Source of the DNA: Desulforapulum autotrophicum
Lineage (GTDB): Bacteria; Desulfobacterota; Desulfobacteria; Desulfobacterales; Desulfolunaceae
Direction of reading: 5' to 3'
Length of the DNA stretch: 64,000 nucleotides
Assembly: GCA_020723285.1 (NCBI GenBank)
Contig: DYJE01000008.1
Coordinates: 62,001 to 126,000 of the forward strand
Of this stretch, positions 26,041 through 35,825 are shown in pieces; position 1 is the first letter of the stretch, and the number at the start of each line of letters is the position of its first letter. Below the pieces are notes generated by a model. That model was not told the DNA's origin. It saw nothing but the letters and a program-made list of their open reading frames with translations, and did no database searches. The position numbers and the translations under genes are program-made.

Positions 26041-26523
26041 TCATTTCAGCACATCATGTGAAACGATCCGCTCAACGCAGACACCGTCAACAGGAAAGCG
26101 TTTGTCGACAATAAGCCGAGCCCCTGAGGCCGAAACCAGGCTGTTATCCAGCTCCATGGTCGCCTTGCAGGCCGCAAAATGCCCGATCCGGCAGTGTCCC
26201 GCCGGGCACGCATGAATGGTGTACCGTCTTTCACCGTGAGAGATTTCTTCGACGTCGTAGGACGCCCCGATCAGCCCAAGAAAAATATCCCAGTTATGGA
26301 CCGCATTTTCATACGATGCTTCCCGCCTAAAACCAAGAAAAGACAGCCGGGGCATAAGACGTCCCGCCACCCTGTTGGTCATCCCGACCATTCCGCCAGC
26401 AAGAGGAATCCGCACAGCACCCCGGCAGTACATTCCGAAGAACGGGGTGGTTTTCTGTATGGTCCATGATAAGACCCGGGCTGTTACCTTCTTTATCATC
26501 TGTGCACCGTCCTTTTTATCCAT
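26041..26523 (-). CDS. Hypothetical protein with cysteine motif (possible ATC hydrolase-like)
   Basis: About 160 aa, no signal peptide. The C-terminal part has HACPAGHCRIGHFAACKATMEL and DGVCVERI, a spacing of cysteines like the L-2-amino-thiazoline-4-carboxylic acid hydrolase family, but I would not press that. Two plausible starts are ATG 26523 (MDKKDG) and ATG 26499 (MIKK); the frame is also open to a TTG slightly upstream. No co-transcribed neighbour is clear; gaps of 33 bases and 49 bases separate it from the small secreted frame and the lipoprotein at 26573. Confidence 0.5.
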   Translation of the reverse strand: MDKKDGAQMIKKVTARVLSWTIQKTTPFFGMYCRGAVRIPLAGGMVGMTNRVAGRLMPRLSFLGFRREASYENAVHNWDIFLGLIGASYDVEEISHGERRYTIHACPAGHCRIGHFAACKATMELDNSLVSASGARLIVDKRFPVDGVCVERIVSHDVLK

Positions 26524-26572
26524 CCTGATCTGCAAAGCCTATTCTATAATTGTGACGCCCCCGCTATAATAG

Positions 26573-27490
26573 TCAAAAATCATAAAATGCCGCTGTCCCT
26601 GCTGTGTTATCGACAACGATAACGCCATAAACCGGCCAGAAAGAATCATACTCCACAAACACTAAATCAGGACTCGCCAACACGTCGACAAACCCCAAAT
26701 CAGGATAATAGTATCTGCCTGACATTTCGAGTGATATTCCTGAATCCCCCTTTACGGCCGTTATTTTAAAATTCTTGAACATACCGTATGTTTTGTCATC
26801 CACGTCGTTTATCGTGACATCCAGGGTCATATTTTCAGTCATGTCCCCATCATCAAAATCCCAGGCAATCGTACCAGTAACAACAACTTCACCGGAATTG
26901 TTGAATATCAATTTCAGTTCATAAAATGATAACGTGATCTGTGTAAAAACTCCCCGCTGGAGATCGACAACACCAGACACGAGCGCCGAGCCTTTGGCGA
27001 CACATTCATAATTTTCTTCATAACACAGCAACCCATAAGAACCGTTTAGCCTGTAGTTATTCCAGGTTATGCTCCCTTGGGCCTTACCGGTCATGCTATC
27101 GATGTCGATATCGGAAATGAGGCTACCCCCATTCCCATCCGTGTATTCAATGCCTTTTGTGCGGACCGCGGAGAGTTCCATGAGTCCATCAGCGTCATCC
27201 TTTCTGGCACCAGAATTTTTCCGGGCCTGGTCCACGTTTTCACCTAACGGCACATCGTGGATATCTCCAAACTGAGTCGCGTTCAAATACATCTCAAACA
27301 CGATTTGACGCACATCATGACTTGTAATTTCCGCCGGAGTCACCTTGCCGTGATAAACGGAAAAAGGGTCGTAAGGATTAGGAGAAGCGGCCGGATCTTT
27401 TCCGCATCCGGATGCCATAAGAAAAAGAATGAACACTGTAAAAATAGATAATAATTTCATAAACAAACAACGATTTCGTGTCACTTTCAT
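26573..27490 (-). CDS. Lipoprotein of unknown function, 305 aa
   Basis: A lipoprotein with signal MKVTRNRCLFMKLLSIFTVFILFLMASGC and lipobox LMASGC. I start at the ATG at 27490 (AGGGA with 5 bases spacing); another in-frame ATG lies 10 codons inside. The mature part is largely beta-rich and acidic with many N and D (SLISDIDIDSMTGKAQG, VTGTIAWDFDDGDMTENMTLDVT), as in lipid-facing or adhesion beta proteins. I do not recognise the family. It stands alone, 113 bases before a 450-bp unit with another lipoprotein. Confidence 0.6.
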   Translation of the reverse strand: MKVTRNRCLFMKLLSIFTVFILFLMASGCGKDPAASPNPYDPFSVYHGKVTPAEITSHDVRQIVFEMYLNATQFGDIHDVPLGENVDQARKNSGARKDDADGLMELSAVRTKGIEYTDGNGGSLISDIDIDSMTGKAQGSITWNNYRLNGSYGLLCYEENYECVAKGSALVSGVVDLQRGVFTQITLSFYELKLIFNNSGEVVVTGTIAWDFDDGDMTENMTLDVTINDVDDKTYGMFKNFKITAVKGDSGISLEMSGRYYYPDLGFVDVLASPDLVFVEYDSFWPVYGVIVVDNTAGTAAFYDF

Positions 27491-27684
27491 GGATTTCCCT
27501 GACTTAACTTGCTTGACGATCAAGTTCAACCGGCTTTCAACGATGACCGGCTGGCCTCCCATTATTTTAAAACTAATACAATTCTCTCAATAGGCTCAAT
27601 ACCATTATCACACCAGTAAGTCATTCATTATGACCAGACGATGACTTTGATCCTGTGGCAAACAGATTTCATATCACATCTCTC

Positions 27685-28137
27685 TCACTGGGCGTTTTCC
27701 GGCTTAAGACCGGCCATGCGTCTCCGGATATCCTCAATCCGTTTCCGGTTCACCCCCAGATCGGAATAGCCCAGGCGGGATGCCGAGCGCACGTCGATGA
27801 CGCCGTCTTTGGAAAAGAGAAATTCCACATCGTCCACGAACCTGAAAACACGGGTCCTGAACTCGAACCGAAGGTAACCGTTCCCCTCGTCCACAAGGGT
27901 TGCACCGTCCAGGTTTTTCACCATATCCCGGAACAGGGGAAACACTTGGTCTTTCTCACCGGCATAGGTCAGGGGGGCGATGCTGTGCTTTTCGTCACCG
28001 TTCTGGCTGCCCACGCAGTTGGGGCTTGACGGGCAGGGCAGAAGGTTTCCGTTAGCAACGCCCAGGGCGGGTTTTTTACCGGAGCATGAGACGGAGAGGA
28101 AAGACAGGGCAAGGCAAAGAACGATGGTTTTTTTCAT
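27685..28137 (-). CDS. DUF1499 lipoprotein
   Basis: A 150-aa lipoprotein with lipobox SVSC at the end of a hydrophobic signal. The mature protein matches DUF1499: LPCPSSPNCVGSQ near its start, and RSASRLGYSDLGVNRKRIEDIR near its end. The family is widespread and functionally undefined. It runs opposite pepN, divergent with a 151-base gap that holds no clear element. Confidence 0.85.
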   Translation of the reverse strand: MKKTIVLCLALSFLSVSCSGKKPALGVANGNLLPCPSSPNCVGSQNGDEKHSIAPLTYAGEKDQVFPLFRDMVKNLDGATLVDEGNGYLRFEFRTRVFRFVDDVEFLFSKDGVIDVRSASRLGYSDLGVNRKRIEDIRRRMAGLKPENAQ

Positions 28138-28288
28138 GGGTATTTTCCTTGATTAATTGAAGGGCAGACATTATCATGACTGACTGTTTTTATTGACCCT
28201 AAACGGAAACCGGCACTGGGCGCAACGGTTTTTTTCATTCCCTGCGCAGCATTGGGCCGAACCGGGATTCCGATTCACTTAACCAAGG

Positions 28289-30949
28289 ATGACACGCCAC
28301 GCTCCTATGAAAAAACCTCAGATCCGATACCTGAAAGACTACCATGTTCCGTATTATCTGGTCGACAGAATCCATCTTGATTTCGACCTGTTCGACGATC
28401 ATGCCATCGTGGATTCAACACTCGACATTAGGCGGAACGAGGAAGTTCAGACCGTTTTCCCCGAACTGTTCATGAACGGCAAAGAACTGGAACTCCTGTC
28501 CATCACCCTGGACGGCCGGACGCTTTCGCCGGGAGAATATGAAATCCTGGATGAAGGCATCACCGTTTCAACGCCCGCCTCCCCGTTTGTCCTCCGTATC
28601 CGGACAAAAATCTTTCCCCGGGAGAACACCTCCCTTGAAGGCCTTTACATGGCGGACGGAACATTTTTAACCCAGTGCGAGGCCGAAGGGTTCAGGCGTA
28701 TCACCTATTTCCCGGACAGACCCGATGTGATGAGCCGGTACACGGTGACCCTCACGGCGGACAAAACAAAATACCCGGTGCTTCTGTCCAACGGGGACTG
28801 TGTCTGGACAAAAGACCAGGACAGCAACCGGCACACCGTCTGCTTTGAGGACCCCTATCCCAAACCCTGCTACCTTTTCGCCCTGGTGGCCGGAAATCTG
28901 GCCATTGTGGAAGATTGTTTCGTCACCCGGGAAAGACGGAACGTGGCTCTGAAGTTCTACGTGGATCACGGCGACGAGGACAAATGCGCCCACGCCATGG
29001 AATCCCTGAAAAAATCCATGGCCTGGGACGAGGAGGTTTTCGGCCTCAGCTACGATCTTTCCACGTACATGATCGTGTCCACCCATGCATTCAACGCCGG
29101 AGCCATGGAAAACAAGGGCCTCAACATCTTCAATTCCAAATACGTCCTGGCACGGCCCGAAACCGCCACGGACACGGATTTCCAGCTTATCGAAGGGGTC
29201 ATCGCCCACGAATATTTCCACAACTGGACCGGCAACCGGGTGACCCTGAACAGCTGGTTTCAGCTGAGCCTGAAAGAAGGTCTCACAGTGTTCAGGGACC
29301 AGGAGTTCTCCTCGGACACCGGATCGCGGGCCATCAAGCGGATCACCGACGTCCGTTCCTTACGGGCCTCCCAGTTCCCGGAAGACGCGGGCCCCATGGC
29401 CCATCCCATCCGGCCCGAATCCTACATCGAGATGAACAACTTCTACACGTCCACGGTGTACAACAAAGGCGCGGAAGTGATCCGGATGATCCACACCCTT
29501 CTGGGCAAGGACGGCTTCCGCAACGGCATGGACCTTTATTTCAGAAGGTTCGACGGCAAGGCCGTGACCACCGAAGATTTTGTGAAGTCCATGGAAGACG
29601 GCGGCGGCGCGGATCTTGCCCAGTTCAGGCTCTGGTATTCCCAGGCCGGAACGCCCCGGATCACCGTCAAACGGTCCTATGACAAAAAAAACAGGGCCTA
29701 CACCCTGATCTTCGACCAGAAAATTCCCGACACGCCGGGCCAGACCGACAAGCTGCCCATGATGATCCCCGTCTCCACGGCCCTTCTCGACCCTGACGGC
29801 CGGCCCCTGCCCCTTTGCATGGACCATGAAACAGGCGATGACCCTCCGATGGAACGAACGCTGGTTTTACGAAACAGCCGGGAGACCTTCCGTTTCAGAA
29901 ACATCCCTCATAAACCGGTGCCTTCGCTGTTCAGGGGTTTTTCCGCGCCGGTGGTGGTGGACGCCGGATACAGCGCGTCGGAGCTGATGTTTCTCATGGC
30001 CCATGACACCGACGCTTTCAACCGCTGGGACGCGGCCCAGGTCCTGGTGTCGGACACCATTTCGGATCTGATCGCCCTGCGAAGGGAAGGTAAAGATCTC
30101 ACGCTTTCACGGGATCTTGTTTCCGCCTTCAGCAAAACCCTCACCGACGAGAACGCCGACAAGGCCCTCATCGCCCAGATTCTCACCATTCCCAGCGAAA
30201 CGGAACTGGGAGACCGGATGGAATCCATCGATGTGGACGCCATCCATGCTACACGGGATTTCTTTATCCGGCAGCTTGCCCAAGACCTCCAGGGCACGTT
30301 CAGGGTCGTCTTTGAAATCAACCGTGAAAAAGGCGCTTACGCCATCGACCCTCAAAGCATCGCACGGCGGAAGCTGAAAAACACGGCGCTCACGTATCTT
30401 GCCCATGTTGAAAAAGACAGGGAGGAATTCATATACCGTGAATTCATGAACGCCGGGAACATGACGGACAAGCTGTCGGCCTTCACCCTTCTGGCAGACA
30501 TGGAGCACGACCTTTCCGACAAAGCCGTGGCCCAGTTTTACGACACCTGGAAAAACGACACCCTGGTTCTGGACAAATGGTTCGCGACCCAGGCGGCTTC
30601 CCGAAGGTCCGACACCCTTGAAAAGGTGGTGGCCCTCTGCGGCCACCCGGATTTCTCCATGAAAAACCCCAACAAGGTGAGATCCCTCATCGGAACCTTC
30701 GCCCAGGCCAACCCCGTGTCGTTTCACAGCATCGACGGAAAGGGCTACACCTTTCTGGCGGACCGCGTGATCCTTCTTGATAAAATCAACGCCAGCATCG
30801 CGGCCCGGATGGTTTCGGCATTCAACAAATGGAAGCGCTACGATCCTGAACGCTCTGCCCTGATGCAGAAGGAACTGGAACGGATTCTCGCGTCGGACCG
30901 CCTGTCCAAAGGGGTTTATGAGGTGGTGTCTAAAGCTCTGGATGGATAA
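28289..30949 (+). CDS. pepN: Aminopeptidase N (M1 zinc metallopeptidase)
   Basis: An 886-aa broad-specificity cytosolic aminopeptidase. The exopeptidase motif GAMEN is at about 270-274, and the zinc-binding HEYFH (H307, E308, H311) is followed by the third ligand glutamate about 19 residues later. The overall length and order match gamma-type PepN (870-ish aa). The annotated ATG at 28289 has no good ribosome site; an in-frame ATG six codons later (28307) starts MKKPQIRYLKDYHVPYYLVD and may be the true start. No partner gene is adjacent. Confidence 0.93.
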   Translation: MTRHAPMKKPQIRYLKDYHVPYYLVDRIHLDFDLFDDHAIVDSTLDIRRNEEVQTVFPELFMNGKELELLSITLDGRTLSPGEYEILDEGITVSTPASPFVLRIRTKIFPRENTSLEGLYMADGTFLTQCEAEGFRRITYFPDRPDVMSRYTVTLTADKTKYPVLLSNGDCVWTKDQDSNRHTVCFEDPYPKPCYLFALVAGNLAIVEDCFVTRERRNVALKFYVDHGDEDKCAHAMESLKKSMAWDEEVFGLSYDLSTYMIVSTHAFNAGAMENKGLNIFNSKYVLARPETATDTDFQLIEGVIAHEYFHNWTGNRVTLNSWFQLSLKEGLTVFRDQEFSSDTGSRAIKRITDVRSLRASQFPEDAGPMAHPIRPESYIEMNNFYTSTVYNKGAEVIRMIHTLLGKDGFRNGMDLYFRRFDGKAVTTEDFVKSMEDGGGADLAQFRLWYSQAGTPRITVKRSYDKKNRAYTLIFDQKIPDTPGQTDKLPMMIPVSTALLDPDGRPLPLCMDHETGDDPPMERTLVLRNSRETFRFRNIPHKPVPSLFRGFSAPVVVDAGYSASELMFLMAHDTDAFNRWDAAQVLVSDTISDLIALRREGKDLTLSRDLVSAFSKTLTDENADKALIAQILTIPSETELGDRMESIDVDAIHATRDFFIRQLAQDLQGTFRVVFEINREKGAYAIDPQSIARRKLKNTALTYLAHVEKDREEFIYREFMNAGNMTDKLSAFTLLADMEHDLSDKAVAQFYDTWKNDTLVLDKWFATQAASRRSDTLEKVVALCGHPDFSMKNPNKVRSLIGTFAQANPVSFHSIDGKGYTFLADRVILLDKINASIAARMVSAFNKWKRYDPERSALMQKELERILASDRLSKGVYEVVSKALDG

Positions 30950-31000
30950 GTGTATTATGATGGAGGAGATTGTTCTCCGAATGAGGGGCACCGAATGATA

Positions 31001-31046
31001 AGGATGGGGCCATGTGTCGGCTTTCGTGCCTCAAGCCGACCTACGA
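31001..31046. repeat. REP-like hairpin, family B copy 1
   Basis: Unit beginning AGGATGGGGCCAT, then stem GTCGGCTT / AAGCCGAC with a 9-base loop (31016-31040), then CTACGA. Similar to 51951-51991. It lies between pepN and tesB. Confidence 0.6.
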
Positions 31047-31089
31047 GAGAGTGTTTTAAATCATTGATGAATCAGGGAGGGGATCAGAC

Positions 31090-31968
31090 ATGGGAACATG
31101 CACGCCGCGAGAGAACGTCTTGCAGGAACTGCTCGATCTTCTGAAACTGGAAAAGATCGAGGAAAACATCTTCAGGGGGCGAAGCCAGGACCTGGGTTTC
31201 GGTAACATCTTTGGCGGCCAGGTGCTGGGTCAGTCCCTTTCCGCCGCGTCCCAGACCGTGACCGACGAGCGGGTGGTCCACAGCCTGCACGGCTATTTTC
31301 TCTGGCCCGGTGATCCGGCCCTGCCCATCGTCTACGAGGTGGACTGCATCCGTGACGGCAAGAGCTTTACCACGCGGCGCGTGGTGGCTATCCAGAAAGG
31401 GCGGCCCATTTTTTCCATGTCCGCATCGTTCCACCGGCGGGAAAAGGGCTTCGAACACCGGGACGAGATGCCCGAGGTGCCGCCGCCGGAAGAGTTGATG
31501 TCGGAGCTGGAATACTCCCGGCTGAACAAGGACCGGATTCCCGAAAGCATCCGGGGGAAACTCACCTGCGACAGACCCATTGAAATCCGCACCGTGAACC
31601 CCGTGAACCCCTTCAAACCGGACAAACGTCCGCCCATGCGATGTTCCTGGTTCAGATCCATCGATCCTCTGGGCGACGACCTGTCCGTCCACCGTTACAT
31701 GCTGGCCTACGCCTCGGATTTCGGACTGGCCACCACCTGTCTGGGACCCCACGGCCACACGTTTTTCGAACCCACCATGCAGGTGGCGAGCCTGGATCAC
31801 TCCATCTGGTTTCACCGGGATTTCCGCCTGGACGACTGGCTGCTCTACGCCATGGAAAGCCCCAGCGCATCCAATGGTCTGGGCATGAACCGCGGCCGGG
31901 TGTTCACACGGGACGGTCTTCTTGTGGCCACCGTGGCCCAGGAAAGCCTGATCCGGTACAGAGGCTGA
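31090..31968 (+). CDS. tesB: Acyl-CoA thioesterase II
   Basis: A 292-aa double-hotdog thioesterase hydrolysing medium to long acyl-CoA. Features are the N-terminal FGGQVLGQSLSAA, VHSLHGYFLWPGD, and C-terminal-half SLDHSIWFHRDFRLDDWLLY with the catalytic aspartate followed by the conserved GRVFTRDGLLVATVAQE. Length and motif order are those of E. coli TesB. The ribosome site GGAGGGG is clear. It is followed 5 bases later by a cysteine-cluster gene, so the two are likely co-transcribed. Confidence 0.93.
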   Translation: MGTCTPRENVLQELLDLLKLEKIEENIFRGRSQDLGFGNIFGGQVLGQSLSAASQTVTDERVVHSLHGYFLWPGDPALPIVYEVDCIRDGKSFTTRRVVAIQKGRPIFSMSASFHRREKGFEHRDEMPEVPPPEELMSELEYSRLNKDRIPESIRGKLTCDRPIEIRTVNPVNPFKPDKRPPMRCSWFRSIDPLGDDLSVHRYMLAYASDFGLATTCLGPHGHTFFEPTMQVASLDHSIWFHRDFRLDDWLLYAMESPSASNGLGMNRGRVFTRDGLLVATVAQESLIRYRG

Positions 31969-31973
31969 ATCCC

Positions 31974-32816
31974 ATGATCGACCATCCATGCGACAGCACA
32001 ACACCCGGCGGCGTCTACCTGTGCCAGACCGATGAAAACCTGTCCTGCGGAGCCTGCTGCGGGTTGTACAATGTGGCGGACCCAGGCTTTGAAAGCCTCT
32101 CGGCCCTGCTCAGATGCCGAACGGAGCTTTTCCTTAAAACCGAAAGAAATTTCGATGCCCTGGTGCATTTCAAAGAGCAGGTGGAACGCATGGAAAACCA
32201 GAACCGGCCCTATCCTGAATTCCATCACTGCCCTTACATCGGGCTGGTGGGCTCTTCGTTGTCAAGGCCGGGCTGCCTTCTTCATCCCTTGAATCCGGGC
32301 AACCGGTCCGTGGATCACCGGGGATTGAGCGACTGGGGCGGCCTTGCCTGCGCCACATATTTCTGTCCGACCTGCAGCACGCTTCCGGCCCGGTACAAAC
32401 GGATTTTACGCATGTGCTGCGACTCCTGGCATCTTTTCGGACTCATCGTTCCGGAAACAGCCATGCTCGCCTGTTTTTTCCAGGCTATCGAAACCCTCGC
32501 CGGGCAAATCCTCGATCCTTCCGTCCTTTCCGGCCACGAACCGTTCAAGATGGCGGTACGCCGATTTTTCGCCCTGAAAACGGACTGGTCATACAGGCCT
32601 AAAGGTTTCAACAGACTGGGCAACTATTTTTTCAACGACAACCTGTACCCGAGAATCCCCGTAAATTACCGGGGTTTCGATTGCGAACCGTCCGGACTGG
32701 ACCCTATCCTGACAGCCCTTGGCTCGGAATTCACTGATAAATCCAGCCTGGAATCGGCGGAGCAAAGCCTTCATGACATCATCACGTCTGCGGCTTTCGC
32801 CATGATTTCACCATAA
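31974..32816 (+). CDS. Cysteine-rich protein with YkgJ-like cluster, 280 aa
   Basis: A protein starting MIDHPCDSTTPGG, ATG 6 bases after the tesB stop. The frame is open further upstream through tesB, which I reject. It has a CGACC motif (residues about 23-27) followed by many more cysteines (CPYIG, CLLH, CATYFCPTC, MCCDSW), enough for one or two metal sites. I place it loosely with the YkgJ-like putative iron-sulfur or zinc proteins, with a long C-terminal half (about 140-280) of unknown fold. Function is unknown; co-transcription with tesB and mgsA (19-base gap) may not be meaningful. Confidence 0.65.
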   Translation: MIDHPCDSTTPGGVYLCQTDENLSCGACCGLYNVADPGFESLSALLRCRTELFLKTERNFDALVHFKEQVERMENQNRPYPEFHHCPYIGLVGSSLSRPGCLLHPLNPGNRSVDHRGLSDWGGLACATYFCPTCSTLPARYKRILRMCCDSWHLFGLIVPETAMLACFFQAIETLAGQILDPSVLSGHEPFKMAVRRFFALKTDWSYRPKGFNRLGNYFFNDNLYPRIPVNYRGFDCEPSGLDPILTALGSEFTDKSSLESAEQSLHDIITSAAFAMISP

Positions 32817-32834
32817 GAACCCTCGGAGAAACCC

Positions 32835-33245
32835 ATGAATCAGAAAAAACGCATCGCCCTCATCGCCCACGACGGAAAAAAAAAGGAACTCCTGACCTGG
32901 GCCATGACCAACAGGGAAATTCTCAAAAACCACGATCTCTGTGGAACCGGAACAACCGGGGGGCTTATCGCCGAAAACACCGGCCTTGATGTCAGGCGCT
33001 ACAAAAGCGGCCCTCTTGGCGGTGATCAGCAGATCGGTGCCCTGATTTCAACCGGCGACCTCGATATCCTGATTTTTTTCTGGGATCCCATGACCGCCCA
33101 GCCCCACGACGTGGACGTAAAAGCCCTTTTGCGGATGAGCGTCCTTTACAACGTGGTGGTGGCCTGCAACAAGGCGTCGGCGGATTACCTGATCTCAAGC
33201 CCCCTTTTTCACAATGCCTACCCCGACTCGGACATAGACGCATAG
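32835..33245 (+). CDS. mgsA: Methylglyoxal synthase
   Basis: A 136-aa enzyme that converts dihydroxyacetone phosphate to methylglyoxal and phosphate, a bypass of lower glycolysis under phosphate stress. Features are [10 protein letters not shown] at the start, LCGTGTTGG phosphate loop, [11 protein letters not shown] and the catalytic aspartate in FFWDPMT. Family length is about 130-155. It has a GGAG ribosome site. It follows the cysteine-rich gene by 18 bases. Confidence 0.93.
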   Translation: MNQKKRIALIAHDGKKKELLTWAMTNREILKNHDLCGTGTTGGLIAENTGLDVRRYKSGPLGGDQQIGALISTGDLDILIFFWDPMTAQPHDVDVKALLRMSVLYNVVVACNKASADYLISSPLFHNAYPDSDIDA

Positions 33246-33336
33246 ACGCATGTTTTTTTCTGAAGGATTGTCCGCCGTCTTCCGATACCATTAACAGGAT
33301 GTTTTTTTTATCACTTCAACATGAAAGGCGGGTCGG

Positions 33337-33642
33337 ATGGCAAATCCTGGGGTCCATATATTGTTAACTGGTGGTCAGACGGTTCTCGCCGCCTGCGGAG
33401 CCATGGTGGTTTACGGATTTATCAGGGTCAGGCGCGCCGTCTCGGCCCTTTCAGCCTGTGATATGGACGGATGTGAGCTGAGACGCATGTATTCGGAATT
33501 CAAGACCGAAGTCGAAACCCTGCGCCAGGTCAACGTCCCAGGGACCGGGTCAGGCTCTGAGCTGAGACTTGACATTGATCAGGATGTTCTTGAGGCTTTC
33601 TTCAATGAGACCCCGCCGGAAGACAAAAGTCTTCTCCATTAA
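33337..33642 (+). CDS. Small membrane-anchored hypothetical protein, 101 aa
   Basis: A 101-aa protein with one N-terminal hydrophobic segment (about 8-28: LLTGGQTVLAACGAMVVYGF) followed by a charged, cytosolic or periplasmic tail including LRRMYSEFKTEVETLRQV, possibly helical. I do not recognise the family. The reading frame has a GAAAGG-like ribosome site nine bases upstream. It sits alone between mgsA and the phosphatase. Confidence 0.45.
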   Translation: MANPGVHILLTGGQTVLAACGAMVVYGFIRVRRAVSALSACDMDGCELRRMYSEFKTEVETLRQVNVPGTGSGSELRLDIDQDVLEAFFNETPPEDKSLLH

Positions 33643-33786
33643 GATTCCAATGCCGGGTGATAATCCCGTTGTTTTCTAAACTGAACCGGGTTACACTCGA
33701 AGCACTGATAATGATCTGTAGATAATCCAACACACCGTGCCCTTGCAGTCCATCGGGCCATTACACGAACAACACAGTTGATTCCC

Positions 33787-35220
33787 ATGACCGATTCACC
33801 GCCTGATATCAAAAATGAGCAAAAAAGGTTGAGGCTGTTCAGGTATTCGCTTCTTGCCATGGTATCGTACCAGATTCCCATGGCCATCGCCTACCTTGCC
33901 AAATATCTCGGCATCACCGGCTATGAATACAAGGTGATCTACATTCCGTATTTTCTGTTTCTGACGTGCAGCATCACGGCCTTGTCCATGATCCGGATAA
34001 AAAAAAACATTTCTCGGGGTTTCATTCATTTCATATTGCATTATCAGGTGGTTTTCTGCCTGGTTGTGGCAGCGTACATGACGTTTGCCATGGACGATCA
34101 GAGACATCTTGTCCCCATCGGCTGCCTGCTCGTCCTGATCTTCGTCTTTATCCAGTCGCCTCTTTTTGTATCTTTTGCCTATATCGCGCTTCAGGTGATT
34201 CTCTACATGTCCGCTTCATACCTCGGCATCCGGGCATCGGCATCCGGGGCACCCTTTCTCAGCGAGGTGTTGTACATTTTCATGTATGTCCCCATCTGCC
34301 TGTTCATGGCGTACCTTTCCAAAATCATGCAGGACCAGCGGAAAAAAATCAACAACGCCAATACCAAACTGAAATCCGCCCACACCGAACTTGAAACCAC
34401 ATACTCCGCCCTTGAAAATGCCCATGAAGAACTGGAATCCCATAACGAGCGCATGGTGGAAAGCATACGCTACGCCGAAATGATCCAGCGCTCCCTTCTG
34501 CCAGGACTTGACCGCCTTAAAGCGGTAAGCCCGGACAGCATGTTCATCTGGATGCCCAAGGATATCGTCGGAGGCGACATCTTCTACACATACACCTCGC
34601 CGGAAAGAAGCATCATCGCCCTGATGGACTGCACCGGACACGGCGTTCCCGGAGCGTTTCTCACCATGATCGCCTATTCGGAAATCAGAAAAATCGTTCT
34701 TGACGACGCGTATTTTTCACCTTCCGATATCCTCCAGCGGCTGAACAGAGCTGTGAAAAACGTCCTACATAAAAGTGCGGAACGCAGTGAGACCGATGAC
34801 GGACTTGACGCTGCCATCTGTCAGATCGATCACATCAACCGAAAGGTGATATACGCCGGGGCGCGTCTCCCCCTGTTTTATGTAAAAAACCAGATGCTTC
34901 ACAGGAAAAATGGGGACAAGCACAGCATCGGATACAAAGATTCCGATGAGCATTTCCATTTTACAGATCATGTCATCACCGTGGGGGATCGCTGCTCGTT
35001 CTATCTGAAAACGGACGGTTTCACCGATCAGCTCGGAGGCGTGAAAAATCTCCGGTTCGGTACAAAACGTTATACAGCCATGATCATGGACCATTATGAC
35101 AAATCATACGGGGATCAGCGCAAGATATTCCTGAAGACACTTCTTGATTACAAAGGGGCGGGTCCGCAGATTGACGATATCACCCTCATCGGATTCAGTG
35201 TGGGGGGAGAACCGGCGTAA
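33787..35220 (+). CDS. Membrane PP2C-type (SpoIIE-like) serine phosphatase
   Basis: A 477-aa protein with six hydrophobic segments (about 25-185) forming a membrane sensor, a coiled-coil linker (about 190-230: STEL/ENAHEELESHNE), then a SpoIIE/RsbU-type PP2C phosphatase. Motifs: LLPGLDRLK, the metal site KDIVGGDIFY (GG instead of the usual SG), DCTGHGVPGAFLTMI, GLDAAICQID, KTDGFTDQ and DDITLIGFSV. The domain order resembles stress or partner-switch phosphatases that dephosphorylate STAS-domain proteins. I start at the ATG at 33787; a TTG nine bases earlier opens the frame. It faces a STAS-like protein gene across 11 bases. Confidence 0.85.
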   Translation: MTDSPPDIKNEQKRLRLFRYSLLAMVSYQIPMAIAYLAKYLGITGYEYKVIYIPYFLFLTCSITALSMIRIKKNISRGFIHFILHYQVVFCLVVAAYMTFAMDDQRHLVPIGCLLVLIFVFIQSPLFVSFAYIALQVILYMSASYLGIRASASGAPFLSEVLYIFMYVPICLFMAYLSKIMQDQRKKINNANTKLKSAHTELETTYSALENAHEELESHNERMVESIRYAEMIQRSLLPGLDRLKAVSPDSMFIWMPKDIVGGDIFYTYTSPERSIIALMDCTGHGVPGAFLTMIAYSEIRKIVLDDAYFSPSDILQRLNRAVKNVLHKSAERSETDDGLDAAICQIDHINRKVIYAGARLPLFYVKNQMLHRKNGDKHSIGYKDSDEHFHFTDHVITVGDRCSFYLKTDGFTDQLGGVKNLRFGTKRYTAMIMDHYDKSYGDQRKIFLKTLLDYKGAGPQIDDITLIGFSVGGEPA

Positions 35221-35231
35221 TATTCCGATTA

Positions 35232-35825
35232 TCAGTTCTGAAGGTATTTCCCATCATTTTCCAAAGCGGCTTCAGCGTCTTCCATGGTTTTCACCACCAT
35301 GATTTCCTGCCCGTGCTGGAAATGCTTTTTGAGAATCGAGGTCACCAGCGATTCCTTTTCCTTGTCGATTCTTACCGTTCGGTTGACCCCGGCCTGCACG
35401 ATCAGAAAGCGGACCTTCCTCAGGTGGAAAATTGTCCGCATGTCTGTGATGGTTTCGAGTTCCGTGATGTCGTTGATGACATCAAAATCCTTCTCCACAT
35501 TTTCAAGAACGCTGATGACGGCGTTTGACGCCATTTTTGCAGCTTTGATATCAAATATACCCATCAACTTGATGAGCAATCTGTTTTTCTTCATATCATA
35601 GGTCACACTCCACTCCGCTTTCCCGCAGGAGCCATGGCGTTTGTCCGGAGGCCGTTTTTTTTCGAGAGCCTTGATGTAATTCCTGTATTTTTCGATATCT
35701 TCCTCAAGCCTGCATATCTCCCGGACCAAAACGGGCACCATCACCTGAAGCTGGTCGATGTCAACGACGTTGGCCCGTGTTTTCTTTTTGAACTTTTTCT
35801 TCAGATCCTCGATATCGAAATCCAT
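35232..35825 (-). CDS. STAS-like protein, possible target of the SpoIIE phosphatase
   Basis: A 197-aa protein. Residues about 1-60 include a coiled helix (EICRLEEDIEKYRNYIKALEKK). Residues about 75-190 have the alternating strand and helix order of a STAS or SpoIIAA-like domain (SVTYDMKKNRLLIKLMGIFD, then a helix, FDVINDITELETITD, and RKVRFLIVQAG). The usual phosphorylation site D-S is not obvious in a STAS loop, so phosphorylation is not shown. Convergent with the membrane phosphatase, stops 11 bases apart. The link is inferred from neighbourhood. Confidence 0.5.
   Translation of the reverse strand: MDFDIEDLKKKFKKKTRANVVDIDQLQVMVPVLVREICRLEEDIEKYRNYIKALEKKRPPDKRHGSCGKAEWSVTYDMKKNRLLIKLMGIFDIKAAKMASNAVISVLENVEKDFDVINDITELETITDMRTIFHLRKVRFLIVQAGVNRTVRIDKEKESLVTSILKKHFQHGQEIMVVKTMEDAEAALENDGKYLQN

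Noticed and set aside
31641-31973. Upstream extension of the cysteine-rich gene through tesB
   Set aside because: It lies in another frame of tesB; the ATG at 31974 with its own site is the natural start.
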